From Pseudomonas palmensis (GTDB lineage: Bacteria > Pseudomonadota > Gammaproteobacteria > Pseudomonadales > Pseudomonadaceae): DNA of 51,461 nt. Under the pieces are notes generated by a model. The model worked only from the letters and a program-made list of their open reading frames with translations, had not been told where the DNA came from and made no database searches. How positions within the stretch are numbered: position 1 is the first letter of the stretch; every line of letters starts with the position of its first letter. This document shows positions 1 to 6,649 of the stretch, in pieces. Where the stretch lies: the NCBI RefSeq assembly GCF_017848315.1, contig NZ_JAFKEC010000036.1, positions 1 through 51,461 of the forward strand, in the 5' to 3' direction. The position numbers and the translations under genes were made by a program.

Positions 1-1
1 C

Positions 2-412
2 GTGATGGGTGAGCACGACGAGGAGTGCGTCTTCCTCGATCCTGAAACCATGATGGTGCTCGCCACTGACGAGCAGCGCGAACTGCTCGTTCGGGATTGG
101 AACCGACGCAAGAAATCAGCCGCCCAGTACCAGGGCGAGCCGGCGGCAGCTATCCCAGACGGTTACTGCCTCATGCCCAGGCGGCTCACGGCCGAGAACG
201 GCGCCAAAGCTCTGCTGCTCGGTGAGTTCAAGCTGGAAGTCATTCGCGAATGCCCGGAATGCATTGACCTGGAGGAGCCAGCAGAAGGATGCGAAATATG
301 CGATGGCGAAGGTGAATACGCGCAACGTCACACGATCCCGTGGGAGCAGATCAAGTTCATTTACAGCGAGGCCGTAAAGGGTCTCGCGCTCCAGCCGAGC
401 CGCATCCTGTAG
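2..412 (+). CDS. Phage hypothetical protein with CxxC pairs, possibly 5'-partial
   Basis: Open reading frame of 136 residues if it starts at the GTG at 2, or 135 from the ATG at 5. The frame is open to the window edge, so the true start may lie outside. Residues about 83-104 hold two Cys-x2-Cys pairs (CPEC and CEIC) followed by DGEGEY, which resembles one arm of a DnaJ-type zinc ribbon. I do not recognise the family. It is the first of a run of same-strand small genes leading to the integrase, so it is probably an accessory gene of the early left operon. A metal-binding role is inferred only from the cysteines. Confidence 0.6.
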   Translation: MMGEHDEECVFLDPETMMVLATDEQRELLVRDWNRRKKSAAQYQGEPAAAIPDGYCLMPRRLTAENGAKALLLGEFKLEVIRECPECIDLEEPAEGCEICDGEGEYAQRHTIPWEQIKFIYSEAVKGLALQPSRIL

Positions 413-489
413 CGAAAAACTCCGACAGGAGAACATTTGTACTCCACCCGACGAAGCGCCATCGACGGCTGAGCGAAGCGGGAACAAAA

Positions 490-509
490 TACTGTTTATT
501 TGAACAGTA
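490..509 (+). promoter_or_regulatory. LexA (SOS) box
   Basis: The 16-mer CTGTTTATTTGAACAG at 492-507 fits the gamma-proteobacterial LexA consensus CTGT-N8-ACAG exactly, and the flanking TA on both sides extends the dyad to 20 bp. It lies only 6 nt before the ATG at 516. LexA bound here would cover the promoter of that gene, making it SOS-inducible. This is a pattern match; binding has not been tested. Confidence 0.8.
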
Positions 510-515
510 TCCTCT

Positions 516-809
516 ATGCACTTCCTCATCGTTCCAATGCGCGTGCGCGGCGTGCCCCGCAGCAAGAAAGAGATCAACAGCGCCGTGCCGATCCGCGGAG
601 ACGTGCACCTGTGCGTCGATGCGTTCTCACCCATGGGCCGGCCTTCCAGCTCTGCGTCGATCCTGAAGATTCACCCGGGCGAGCCGCTTCTGCCGCCGCT
701 GTATGAGGCGGTGATGACTGGTATGTCGACCATGGGCGCCACGTTCACTGGCATCGAGTTCATCGACGGCGTGGCCTACGCACAAAGCTGGTGGGTCCGC
801 GTTCCGTAG
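516..809 (+). CDS. Small SOS-controlled phage protein of unknown function
   Basis: Encodes 97 residues starting at the ATG six bases after a near-perfect LexA box. No Shine-Dalgarno sequence precedes it, so the transcript may be leaderless or nearly so; an in-frame ATG at 537 is a possible alternative start. The protein is soluble-looking, with no membrane segment, signal peptide or known motif, and ends in an aromatic stretch (SWWVRVP). I do not recognise the family. Precedent in other phages (Tum of phage 186, the LexA-controlled antirepressors of Gifsy phages) makes an induction-related or host-takeover role possible, but nothing in the sequence itself shows it. Confidence 0.65.
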   Translation: MHFLIVPMRVRGVPRSKKEINSAVPIRGDVHLCVDAFSPMGRPSSSASILKIHPGEPLLPPLYEAVMTGMSTMGATFTGIEFIDGVAYAQSWWVRVP

Positions 810-869
810 CAACACCCCTGCCCCTCTCCCCTCTATTCACTGCCGCGATATGGCGGCCAAGGAACCTGC

Positions 870-1163
870 ATGCCTGCAAAACAGCATCCGCTCGACGTGC
901 AGAGCGTTGGCGAAGACACCTACATCGTCATGAGCAAGGGGCATCACGACCTCGAGCAGTTCATGGCCGCAGCCATCAAGCGGTATCCGGGCTGGGCGCT
1001 TGGCGGCCCTGTCCACGTCTGGATCAAGACAACCCCGGGTCGCGGCACCTACGCCTGCATGTACAACATGGTGCCAGAGGGCACCCGGGGCGCCTGGCCT
1101 GCGACCTACTGCCATGAGTACGGCGAAGGCTACGAGCGCTACAGCGGCGAGGTGCAGCCATGA
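870..1163 (+). CDS. Phage hypothetical protein
   Basis: Encodes 97 residues from an ATG preceded by a good ribosome site (AAGGA, about 7 nt upstream). Its stop overlaps the start of the next gene as ATGA, so the two are probably translationally coupled. The sequence is hydrophilic with one central aromatic patch (YPGWALGGPVHVWI) and no recognisable domain. It belongs to the accessory run before the integrase. No function can be assigned. Confidence 0.6.
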   Translation: MPAKQHPLDVQSVGEDTYIVMSKGHHDLEQFMAAAIKRYPGWALGGPVHVWIKTTPGRGTYACMYNMVPEGTRGAWPATYCHEYGEGYERYSGEVQP

Positions 1164-1471
1164 CCCGCCTCGCCCTCTGCCTCCTGCTGCTGGCCACCGG
1201 CGCCAGCGCAGCATCCCCTGATGCAGAAATCCGCCGACTTGAGCGGGAAGACATGGGTTTCGGTGACGGTGTGACCGTGATCCATGACGACCGCCGCAGC
1301 GTTACATGCTGGGTCGTAAGCAGCTGGTACGGGAAAGGCATCAGCTGCATTCCCGACAGCCAGCTGCAGGTCAGCAACCAGCGCCAGCTCTCCCCGCACG
1401 AACAAGAAGACAACTCCCCTACCCCAGCAGCCGCTCAGGGGTGCTGGATTGATGAGAGGTATCAGCTGTGA
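1160..1471 (+). CDS. Exported phage hypothetical protein
   Basis: Encodes 103 residues. The N-terminus (MTRLALCLLLLATGASA) is a clear signal peptide with a likely signal peptidase I site after GASA. The remaining roughly 85 residues contain three cysteines and would be periplasmic. It overlaps its upstream neighbour by ATGA and its downstream neighbour by 4 nt (GTGA). No domain is recognised. An exported early-operon protein could act at the envelope, for example in superinfection exclusion, but that is a guess from location only. Confidence 0.6.
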   Translation: MTRLALCLLLLATGASAASPDAEIRRLEREDMGFGDGVTVIHDDRRSVTCWVVSSWYGKGISCIPDSQLQVSNQRQLSPHEQEDNSPTPAAAQGCWIDERYQL

Positions 1472-1980
1472 AAGAAGACGACATCATCAAGCTTTCGGCC
1501 AAGGCCATGGGTTTTGAGCTGGAGTACCGACGCGGCAGTGACTCCTTCTACTACGACGACCCCGAGACAGGCCGAGAGGTCTGGCTGCCGATGCAGGATG
1601 ACCGGCAGACGATGCTCATCATCTCGAAGTTGAAGGTGGACATCTGCTCACTTCACAGCCTCGCTCGCGCAACTGCCTTCGTGCCATACACCGGGTACAA
1701 GGCGTGCGAGATTCCGCATGCAGATGATCCAGCGGCACGCCGCGAAGCTCTGCGCCTAGCTATCGCCACAGTGGCAGCCGAGTACGCGAAAAATATGATA
1801 GCCGGCGGTCCTGATGAGCGGGTCCTGGTGCACCTGCTTGGCATCGAGGGATCGACGGCTCACGCCATGCGCGGGGCCATTCGCGAATCTCGCGAGGAGA
1901 TCAGCAAGGCATGTCAGCGCCTGAAGCGAAAAGGACTGGTGACCAACAAGGGGCCATTCTGGCAGGCAGTGCAGCCATGA
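1468..1980 (+). CDS. Phage hypothetical protein
   Basis: Encodes 170 residues from a GTG that overlaps the previous stop (GTGA). The protein is soluble and mixed alpha/beta in appearance. The last 45 residues are strongly charged (RESREEISKACQRLKRKG) and could form a small helical or winged-helix-like end, but I see no firm motif. Its stop overlaps the next start. It belongs to the same tightly coupled accessory cluster. Unrecognised. Confidence 0.55.
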   Translation: MKEDDIIKLSAKAMGFELEYRRGSDSFYYDDPETGREVWLPMQDDRQTMLIISKLKVDICSLHSLARATAFVPYTGYKACEIPHADDPAARREALRLAIATVAAEYAKNMIAGGPDERVLVHLLGIEGSTAHAMRGAIRESREEISKACQRLKRKGLVTNKGPFWQAVQP

Positions 1981-2396
1981 CCGACCTGATCGAAGTGAAG
2001 ACGGCCGACTTGGCCGGCGAAGCGCTGGGCTGGGCTGTCGGCAAGGCCGAAGGGCTGAACCTTGAACTGGTCCCGCCGCAGTACGGCAACCCCTGGCGGG
2101 TGTTCGCCCGGTACCAGGGCCAGGCCATCGAGCACACCAAACGCTACAACCCGTGGGAAGACTGGGCGCTGGGCGGGCCGCTGATTGACAAGCACCACGT
2201 TCAAACCAGCTTCAATGGAAGCGGCTTCAGTCGCAGCCCTACCGGCGAATACTGGTGCGCCTATGTGTGCAAACCAACCGGACAGCAGGAGCTCCCAAGT
2301 GGAGGCGGCCCTAATGCGCTGTCTGCCGCCTGCCGAGCGATAGCACAGGCCAAGCTCGGCGATACCGTCCAGGTGCCGAAGGAGCTGATGCCATGA
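1977..2396 (+). CDS. DUF2591 / NinX-type phage protein
   Basis: Encodes 139 residues from the ATG at 1977, which overlaps the previous stop codon; a longer in-frame upstream start at 1911 would lie inside the previous gene and is not needed. The N-terminus (VKTADLAGEALGWAVGKAEG), the central tryptophan-rich WEDWALGGPLID and the late ALSAACRAIAQAKLGDTVQVP match the small DUF2591 (NinX-like) family, common in enterobacterial and pseudomonad phages. Its biochemical role is not known. The stop overlaps the start of a 17-codon frame and is followed by the methyltransferase gene. Confidence 0.7.
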   Translation: MTDLIEVKTADLAGEALGWAVGKAEGLNLELVPPQYGNPWRVFARYQGQAIEHTKRYNPWEDWALGGPLIDKHHVQTSFNGSGFSRSPTGEYWCAYVCKPTGQQELPSGGGPNALSAACRAIAQAKLGDTVQVPKELMP

Positions 2397-2446
2397 TCCT
2401 GCCCCTGATGTACATGGCCTACCTGATCTACAGGGGGCCGCGATGA
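2393..2446 (+). CDS. 17-residue hydrophobic mini-ORF
   Basis: A 17-codon frame (MILPLMYMAYLIYRGPR) sits exactly between two larger genes, overlapping the stop of the upstream gene and the start of the downstream one as ATGA at both ends. It would encode one short membrane-like helix with a basic end. Either it is a real micropeptide, or its only purpose is to carry ribosomes across the gap to the methyltransferase start. There is no homology support. Confidence 0.3.
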   Translation: MILPLMYMAYLIYRGPR

Positions 2447-2928
2447 GCGCCGCAGCAAAAGTGCTCGATCCGTGCAGCGCCAGCCGCATGATGTGGTTCG
2501 ACAAGCAAGACCAGCGCGCTTTGTTCGGCGACATCCGCGACGAGGAGCACCTGCTCTGCGACGGCCGGGTGCTCAAGGTTGAGCCGGATGTGCTGATGGA
2601 CTTCCGGCAGTTGCCCTTCGAGGATTCGACCTTCCGCCTGGTGGTGTTCGATCCGCCGCACCTCACCCGCGCTGGTGTCGACAGTTGGATGCGCGCCAAG
2701 TACGGCCTGCTCACCAGCGACTGGCGCGAAGACATCCGGCAGGGGTTCGCCGAGTGCTTCAGGGTACTGGAACCTGAAGGAGTCCTGATCTTCAAGTGGA
2801 ACGAAACCCAGGTGCTGGTCAGCGAGCTGTTGGCCCTCACCGATGAGAAGCCCCTGTTTGGCCACAAGTCCGGCAAGCGCGAAAAGACGCACTGGATCAC
2901 CTTCATGAAGCGCCCCGCTTCAGCCTAA
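2443..2928 (+). CDS. Small class I SAM-dependent methyltransferase
   Basis: Encodes 161 residues. An N-terminal LDPCSASRMMWFD stretch is followed by GDIRDEE and by a VVFDPPHL motif at about residues 65-72. That is the D/N-PP-Y/F/H signature of amino-methyltransferases acting on DNA or RNA N6/N4 positions. A later HW..FMKR end is typical of the phage version. No target-recognition domain is visible at this length, so the substrate is unknown. Such genes often protect phage DNA from restriction or modify host nucleic acid. The start is coupled to the upstream mini-ORF by ATGA. Confidence 0.7.
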   Translation: MSAAAKVLDPCSASRMMWFDKQDQRALFGDIRDEEHLLCDGRVLKVEPDVLMDFRQLPFEDSTFRLVVFDPPHLTRAGVDSWMRAKYGLLTSDWREDIRQGFAECFRVLEPEGVLIFKWNETQVLVSELLALTDEKPLFGHKSGKREKTHWITFMKRPASA

Positions 2929-2979
2929 CCCCTCCCCCAACTACTCAAGCCCGCCGACATGCGCGGGCGAGGATGACCT

Positions 2980-3318
2980 GTGCTCAAACAAACATGGAAG
3001 CTCGTCACCGAGCCGCTTCGCAAGGGCGACAAGCACCGTCCGCTGAAATGGCGGATGGGCATGCGCCTGAACCACGTCCACCTCGATCTGCACAGCAACT
3101 ACCCTCGGGCCTGGAACGAAATCGTGCTGGCCGGACGCTTGCTGATATGCAAGCCATTTGGTCACCGATGGTCACGGTTCTCGCACGTGAAGTATGGGGA
3201 CTTCGGCGATTCGCGCATGTGCAGGGTCTGCCGAATCAGCCACGGGCGGCATCGCAGAATCGATACCTACCACGAAACTCACCGGCCGGGCGGCTGGACG
3301 CCGATCACCAAGCCCTGA
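2980..3318 (+). CDS. Phage hypothetical protein
   Basis: Encodes 112 residues from a GTG with a GAGGA ribosome site about 8 nt upstream. The protein is very basic and rich in His, Arg and Trp, with one CRVC pair at about residues 81-84 that could help bind zinc or nucleic acid. No family is recognised. It precedes the excisionase-like gene by 39 nt in the same direction. Confidence 0.5.
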   Translation: MLKQTWKLVTEPLRKGDKHRPLKWRMGMRLNHVHLDLHSNYPRAWNEIVLAGRLLICKPFGHRWSRFSHVKYGDFGDSRMCRVCRISHGRHRRIDTYHETHRPGGWTPITKP

Positions 3319-3357
3319 CCACCAACCTGCCGCCACCGGCGGCGTGGAGACCATCCC

Positions 3358-3762
3358 ATGGCGAACGCCAGCGCGGCACCTGCCGCACGCATTCTGCCGC
3401 GCATTATCCGCGCCGGCGAAGCCCCGCAGTACCTCGGCATGTGCCGGGCTGAATTTAACAAGACCGTCAGGCCGTATGTGAGCGAATTCCCAATCGGGGA
3501 GCGCGGCATCGGCTTTGACCGGGAAGAACTTGATGTCTGGGTGAACGACTACATCCAGGCAATGGCAATTGCGAAAGAAGGCGCTCAGGGACGACAATCA
3601 CCCGGCAGCGAGCGCCCATCAGGAGATAAGGGATGGCGCGAAAGACAATCACAGGCCTTTCCCAAAGGAACGGCATCTGGCACATCGACAAGAAGATCAA
3701 CGGAGAGAGACTTTACGAAAGCACTGGAGTTGGTGACCGGGCGGAAGCAGAAAAGTACCTGA
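3358..3762 (+). CDS. Excisionase-like DNA-binding protein overlapping the integrase
   Basis: Encodes 134 residues. Residues about 20-65 (RAGEAPQYLGMCRAEFNKTV to DREELDVWVNDYI) look like the compact helix-turn-helix/wing of AlpA and phage excisionase proteins, which bend attachment-site DNA and set the direction of recombination. A GGAG ribosome site lies 8-9 nt before the start. The last 43 codons are read in a different frame from the first 43 codons of the integrase, an overlap of 130 nt. The position directly before int supports the excisionase call. A DNA-binding regulator of another kind is the alternative. Confidence 0.6.
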   Translation: MANASAAPAARILPRIIRAGEAPQYLGMCRAEFNKTVRPYVSEFPIGERGIGFDREELDVWVNDYIQAMAIAKEGAQGRQSPGSERPSGDKGWRERQSQAFPKGTASGTSTRRSTERDFTKALELVTGRKQKST

Positions 3763-4811
3763 TTCACCGCCTGGAGCAGATCCGCCAGCGCAAGGTGTAT
3801 GGCATCCGGCAGATGCGGACGTTCCGCGAGGCGGCCACCAGGTACTTGCTCGAGCACAAGGATCAGCCGTCGATCAAACTTACGGCTTTGTGCTTGCAGC
3901 AACTGGACCCATACCTGGGCGACCTGCCACTGACCCACATCGACGACCAGGCGCTGGCCCCGTTCATTCGGGACCGGCAGACGGACGAAGACTTGCCGGA
4001 TGGGAAGGTGAGGAAGGCAGTCAGCAACAGAACGGTCAACATCGCGATCGAGCGTGTGATTCGCGTTCTATCGCTGGCTTGCCGGAAGTGGCGGGATGAA
4101 GAGCGCAGACCCTGGCTCGACAGCATTCCGCTGCTGGCCAAGCTGGAGGAGAAGAGAGCCAGTCGAAAGCCCTACCCGATGTCGTGGGACGAGCAGTCGA
4201 TTCTCTTCGGAGAATTGCCGGACCACTTGCAGCGAATGGCCCTGTTCAAGGTGAACACGGGCTGCCGCGAGCAGGAGGTCTGCAAATTGAGGTGGGACTG
4301 GGAAATCTCGGTACCTGAGCTGGGCACCAGCGTTTTTCTGATACCTGCCGACTTCGGCGGCCGGCACGAGAACTCAGGCGTGAAGAATCGGGACGAGCGC
4401 CTGGTGGTGCTGAACACCGTGGCCAAATCGATCATCGACGGGCAGCGCGGAATCAGCCGGGAGTGGGTGTTCCCCTACAACGGCATCGGGATGCACAGGA
4501 TGAACGACTCGGCCTGGAAAAAAGCGAGGGTGCGCGCGGCAAAGCTCTGGCAGGAGCAACACTTGCGGCCGGCACACCCCGGGTTCGCTTCTATCAGGGT
4601 TCACGACTTGAAGCACACTTTCGGCAGGCGCCTGAAAGCAGCGGGTGTAACAGAGGAAGATCGGAAGTCGCTACTTGGCCACAAGAACGGAAGCGTGACC
4701 AGTCACTATTCTGGCGCGGAGCTGGGACAGTTGATAGAGGCGGCAAACAAAGTTTCAGCGACGGACTCGCGTGGGCCGGTGCTGACAATTTTGAAGAGGA
4801 GGCAGGCGTAA
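3633..4811 (+). CDS. int: Phage tyrosine integrase
   Basis: Encodes 392 residues of a tyrosine-family site-specific recombinase, which would integrate the phage at a tRNA-Pro gene. Residues 1-60 resemble an arm-binding region, about 65-155 a core-binding SAM-like domain, and 180-365 the catalytic domain. The catalytic arginine is R212 (NTGCREQEVCKLRW), followed by H324-x2-K327 (HDLKHTF), H350 (LLGHKNG) and the nucleophile Y359 (SHYS). Lysine replaces the usual second arginine of HxxR, a variant I associate with a subgroup of Pseudomonas phage integrases. attP lies 80 nt downstream. The first 130 nt overlap the excisionase-like gene. Confidence 0.95.
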   Translation: MARKTITGLSQRNGIWHIDKKINGERLYESTGVGDRAEAEKYLIHRLEQIRQRKVYGIRQMRTFREAATRYLLEHKDQPSIKLTALCLQQLDPYLGDLPLTHIDDQALAPFIRDRQTDEDLPDGKVRKAVSNRTVNIAIERVIRVLSLACRKWRDEERRPWLDSIPLLAKLEEKRASRKPYPMSWDEQSILFGELPDHLQRMALFKVNTGCREQEVCKLRWDWEISVPELGTSVFLIPADFGGRHENSGVKNRDERLVVLNTVAKSIIDGQRGISREWVFPYNGIGMHRMNDSAWKKARVRAAKLWQEQHLRPAHPGFASIRVHDLKHTFGRRLKAAGVTEEDRKSLLGHKNGSVTSHYSGAELGQLIEAANKVSATDSRGPVLTILKRRQA

Positions 4812-4820
4812 CAACCTGAG

Positions 4821-4840
4821 AAGTCACGCAAAAGTCACGC
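4821..4840 (+). repeat. Two direct repeats, candidate integrase arm-type sites
   Basis: AAGTCACGC occurs at 4821-4829 and again at 4832-4840. The copies are 11 bp apart, one helical turn, and lie between the integrase stop and the attachment core. Paired short direct repeats in this position are typical arm-type binding sites for tyrosine integrases. The assignment rests on position and spacing only. Confidence 0.55.
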
Positions 4841-4849
4841 ACATGAAAA

Positions 4850-4874
4850 AGGCCACCCCTTTCGAGAATGGCCT
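4850..4874 (+). terminator. Hairpin after the integrase gene
   Basis: AGGCCA at 4850-4855 pairs with TGGCCT at 4869-4874 around a 13-nt loop. No convincing T-run follows, so it is a weak intrinsic terminator at best. It could instead be part of the recombination site between the arm repeats and the core. Confidence 0.3.
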
Positions 4875-4890
4875 AAGTCATTGAAATATA

Positions 4891-4937
4891 TGGTCGGGAC
4901 GGAGTGATTCGAACACTCGACCCCTTGCACCCCATGC
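4891..4937 (-). other. attP: attP core: 3' end of a tRNA-Pro(GGG) gene
   Basis: Read on the minus strand, this is the 3' part of a proline tRNA: anticodon loop with GGG, 3' half of the anticodon stem, variable loop, T-arm GAGTG-TTCGAAT-CACTC, 3' acceptor strand CGTCCCG, then ACCA. The match stops inside the 5' half of the anticodon stem. The flank beyond it is not tRNA, so this is not a working tRNA gene. It is the identity block that a phage carries to restore the host tRNA after integration. Integrase lies on one side and phage lysis genes on the other, which identifies attP rather than attL or attR. Confidence 0.8.
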
Positions 4938-5101
4938 GTGCAGGATATCACGGAAGCCTTTGAATTCAAGGCCTTGAGCGGTTGCTCGCTGCAAACGGTG
5001 CCGCACTGTGCAATACCAATTTTCACCATCCCCCGAAAATCTCCCCACGGGCTCCGTCCCGCATCCGGCGTTCTGCCGACCGTTCCCCTTCCTTTATATA
5101 G
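4938..5101. other. Gene-free flank of attP
   Basis: No convincing gene. It contains a perfect 10-bp palindrome TTGAATTCAA near 4960, within an imperfect larger dyad, and several short GC-rich inverted repeats. It lies on the late-gene side of the attachment core and probably holds recombination accessory sites, but no specific binding site can be named. Confidence 0.4.
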
Positions 5102-5398
5102 CTACTCACAGGTGGGCTTGCCGCTACCCTGTATCACCTGTACGCCGCCGGGATGATCCTGCGGATAGTCGCCAAACAAGTCCAGCGCCCAGGCCTCTTC
5201 GTGCTCTATCAGCGCCCAAAGCCGCGCCGCCTCGACAAGCTCGAGCATTTCGCCCATCTCCTCGATGGACACCTCAGCCCGCTGATAGCAGTCGTAGGCC
5301 ATCTGCCTGAGCACGGCAACTCGCGCCTCTGGATCTGTGATCAGTGGATCGCGGTCATCGAGTGCGGTTACCCAGGCTGGAGGGTATGGGAGTGACAT
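5102..5398 (-). CDS. Small SOS-controlled phage protein next to attP
   Basis: Encodes 98 acidic, helix-rich residues (a central IEEMGEMLELVEAARLW is strongly amphipathic), with no signal peptide or membrane segment. I do not recognise a domain. The ATG at 5398 lies immediately downstream, on the minus strand, of a LexA box; no ribosome site fits between them. A longer frame starting upstream would run through the LexA box itself and is rejected. The gene is transcribed towards attP, isolated from the lysis genes, which fits an independently expressed, SOS-induced accessory gene. Confidence 0.65.
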   Translation of the reverse strand: MSLPYPPAWVTALDDRDPLITDPEARVAVLRQMAYDCYQRAEVSIEEMGEMLELVEAARLWALIEHEEAWALDLFGDYPQDHPGGVQVIQGSGKPTCE

Positions 5399-5401
5399 GG
5401 C

Positions 5402-5427
5402 CGATACTGTATGTAAAACCAGTATCG
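5402..5427 (-). promoter_or_regulatory. LexA (SOS) box
   Basis: CTGTATGTAAAACCAG at 5407-5422 matches the LexA pattern CTG-N10-CAG and sits in an extended dyad with 8-bp arms (CGATACTG / CAGTATCG, 5402-5427). It lies 3 nt upstream of the start of the minus-strand gene ending at 5102. It is the second such box in the window, and both abut a start codon. Confidence 0.75.
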
Positions 5428-5459
5428 TATAGCCCGTCATGGCCTCAGGCAATCACCGG

Positions 5460-5975
5460 TCAGCGGGGCGTTCTCGTGCCGTCCATGATCGATTCACACG
5501 CTAGCCCAGCTATTCGGCTTCGCTCAAGCGCTGCTGCGCAGCTGCCCGCCATTCGGTCAGCGTCTTCAAGCAATCCCCCGAGCACCACGACGGCAGTGGC
5601 TCCTGCCTGGCGCTGCTGGGTAGCGATGGTATCGCAGGTGGCTGAATGCCCGGCGCGTAGCCGGTTGATTTCCCCGCGCAGCCCGCCAGCAGCAGACTCA
5701 GCAGCAAAAAGTTTGCCCTGCAGAGCTTTCTTTTCCCGTTCGGCATTCTCCCCCTCCTCATCAGCCACTAATTGGCGGCGCTGCTCTTCTGCCCGGTCAC
5801 GAACAGCGCTACGCCTGTCACGCTCCGCGACCTCAAGCCGGTAATCGGCCAGGGATTTGCGCGCATTCATTGCGTCACCCTCGGCGCCGAGCACCCTGAG
5901 TTGCTGGAAGGCTCCGACAGCGATAGCAATGCCGAGCCACCAGACCCACGCTGGTGCCAGCCTAAGCCAAGTCAC
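5460..5975 (-). CDS. Rz-like i-spanin (DUF2514 type)
   Basis: Encodes 171 residues. One N-terminal membrane segment (WVWWLGIAIAVGAF) is followed by a long charged coiled coil (about residues 35-110) and a less charged tail with two cysteines. This is the layout of inner-membrane spanins, and the sequence resembles DUF2514. With the nested lipoprotein in the +1 frame it would fuse inner and outer membranes in the last step of lysis. The start overlaps the endolysin stop by 4 nt, so lysozyme and spanin are co-translated. Confidence 0.8.
   Translation of the reverse strand: MTWLRLAPAWVWWLGIAIAVGAFQQLRVLGAEGDAMNARKSLADYRLEVAERDRRSAVRDRAEEQRRQLVADEEGENAEREKKALQGKLFAAESAAGGLRGEINRLRAGHSATCDTIATQQRQAGATAVVVLGGLLEDADRMAGSCAAALERSRIAGLACESIMDGTRTPR
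5510..5746 (-). CDS. Rz1-like o-spanin lipoprotein nested inside Rz
   Basis: Encodes 78 residues wholly inside the Rz-like gene in another frame. A basic start (MPNGKRKLC) leads to a hydrophobic stretch and a lipobox LLLAGC, so the mature protein would begin with a lipidated cysteine in the outer membrane. The mature part is proline-rich (GIQPPAIPSLP), as is usual for Rz1. A strong ribosome site (AGGAGGGGGAG) lies just before the ATG at 5746. Nested o-spanins are classic in lambda-like phages. Confidence 0.8.
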   Translation of the reverse strand: MPNGKRKLCRANFLLLSLLLAGCAGKSTGYAPGIQPPAIPSLPSSARQEPLPSWCSGDCLKTLTEWRAAAQQRLSEAE

Positions 5976-6583
5976 ACCAGCACCTTGAGCGCACGCTCGT
6001 ACAGGGCAAGCCGATCAGCCTGTCCGTTGAGGCCGCCGTTGATCTTGCGGGTGATCGCCTCGAACTTCCCATCGTCCGCCAGCTCGTTCAGGCCGTTCTG
6101 TGCCCACCACCAGGCTGCCGACTGGCACGCACTCTCCGGCTGCTCCAGCATTTCAGGCTTATCGATCAGGGGCAGGTCCAGGCCGTCAGCGGCGGCGCGG
6201 TAGTTCGACCGGCCGGTGAGCTGGATCAGCCCGCGGCCTCGGTACCGCCAACCATCGCCCGATGACTCGGGGCCGTTCGCCATGCGATCGGCATATACCT
6301 TGTTCGCGATCTTCTCAGGCTGCCGGGCATAGGCGGCGCTCGACAGCGCGGTGAACCGTGTGGGCCAGGTCCGCGCCAGCGCATCGGCGCTGTAGTTCAG
6401 GTTCTCAACCAGGCTGCGCAGGTGGCCCGACTCATGGCCGACCTGTGCAAGAAACGCCGAGGCGCGCAAACGGCTGTTGATCTTGAAACGAGCCATGGCC
6501 CGGTTTAGAGCAGGCAAAAAAATGCCCGCGACTGGGCGGGCATTGGGGAGGATCTGCAGCAATTGCTGCTCGGTGATCGGCAT
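5972..6583 (-). CDS. Endolysin, glycoside hydrolase family 19 type
   Basis: Encodes 203 residues resembling the GH19 chitinase-like lysozymes of phages, which cut peptidoglycan glycan strands. Diagnostic stretches are FLAQVGHESGHLRSL with the catalytic glutamate at about residue 51, the YRGRGLIQLTGRSNY loop, and the late ITRKINGG motif. There is no signal peptide, so a holin would be needed for release. The start is the ATG after AAAGGAG; a GTG two codons earlier is less well placed. An intrinsic-terminator-like hairpin lies inside the first 25 codons. Confidence 0.85.
   Translation of the reverse strand: MPITEQQLLQILPNARPVAGIFLPALNRAMARFKINSRLRASAFLAQVGHESGHLRSLVENLNYSADALARTWPTRFTALSSAAYARQPEKIANKVYADRMANGPESSGDGWRYRGRGLIQLTGRSNYRAAADGLDLPLIDKPEMLEQPESACQSAAWWWAQNGLNELADDGKFEAITRKINGGLNGQADRLALYERALKVLV
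6516..6544 (-). terminator. Intrinsic terminator inside the endolysin coding sequence
   Basis: On the minus strand AATGCCCGC (6544-6536) pairs perfectly with GCGGGCATT (6529-6521) around a 6-nt loop, followed by a run of T (6522-6516). This is a textbook Rho-independent terminator placed within codons 14-23 of the endolysin gene. Unmodified polymerase should stop here, so full endolysin transcription would depend on antitermination. Confidence 0.7.
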
Positions 6584-6649
6584 GGGCACTCCTTTGGGTT
6601 AAACTCTCGGCCGCCATAGCAGGCAGCTGACCAACACAACAGGTAAGTT

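Noticed and set aside
4891..4937. A functional tRNA gene
   Set aside because: Only the 3' half from the anticodon loop is present; the D-arm and 5' acceptor strand are missing, so it is an attachment core.
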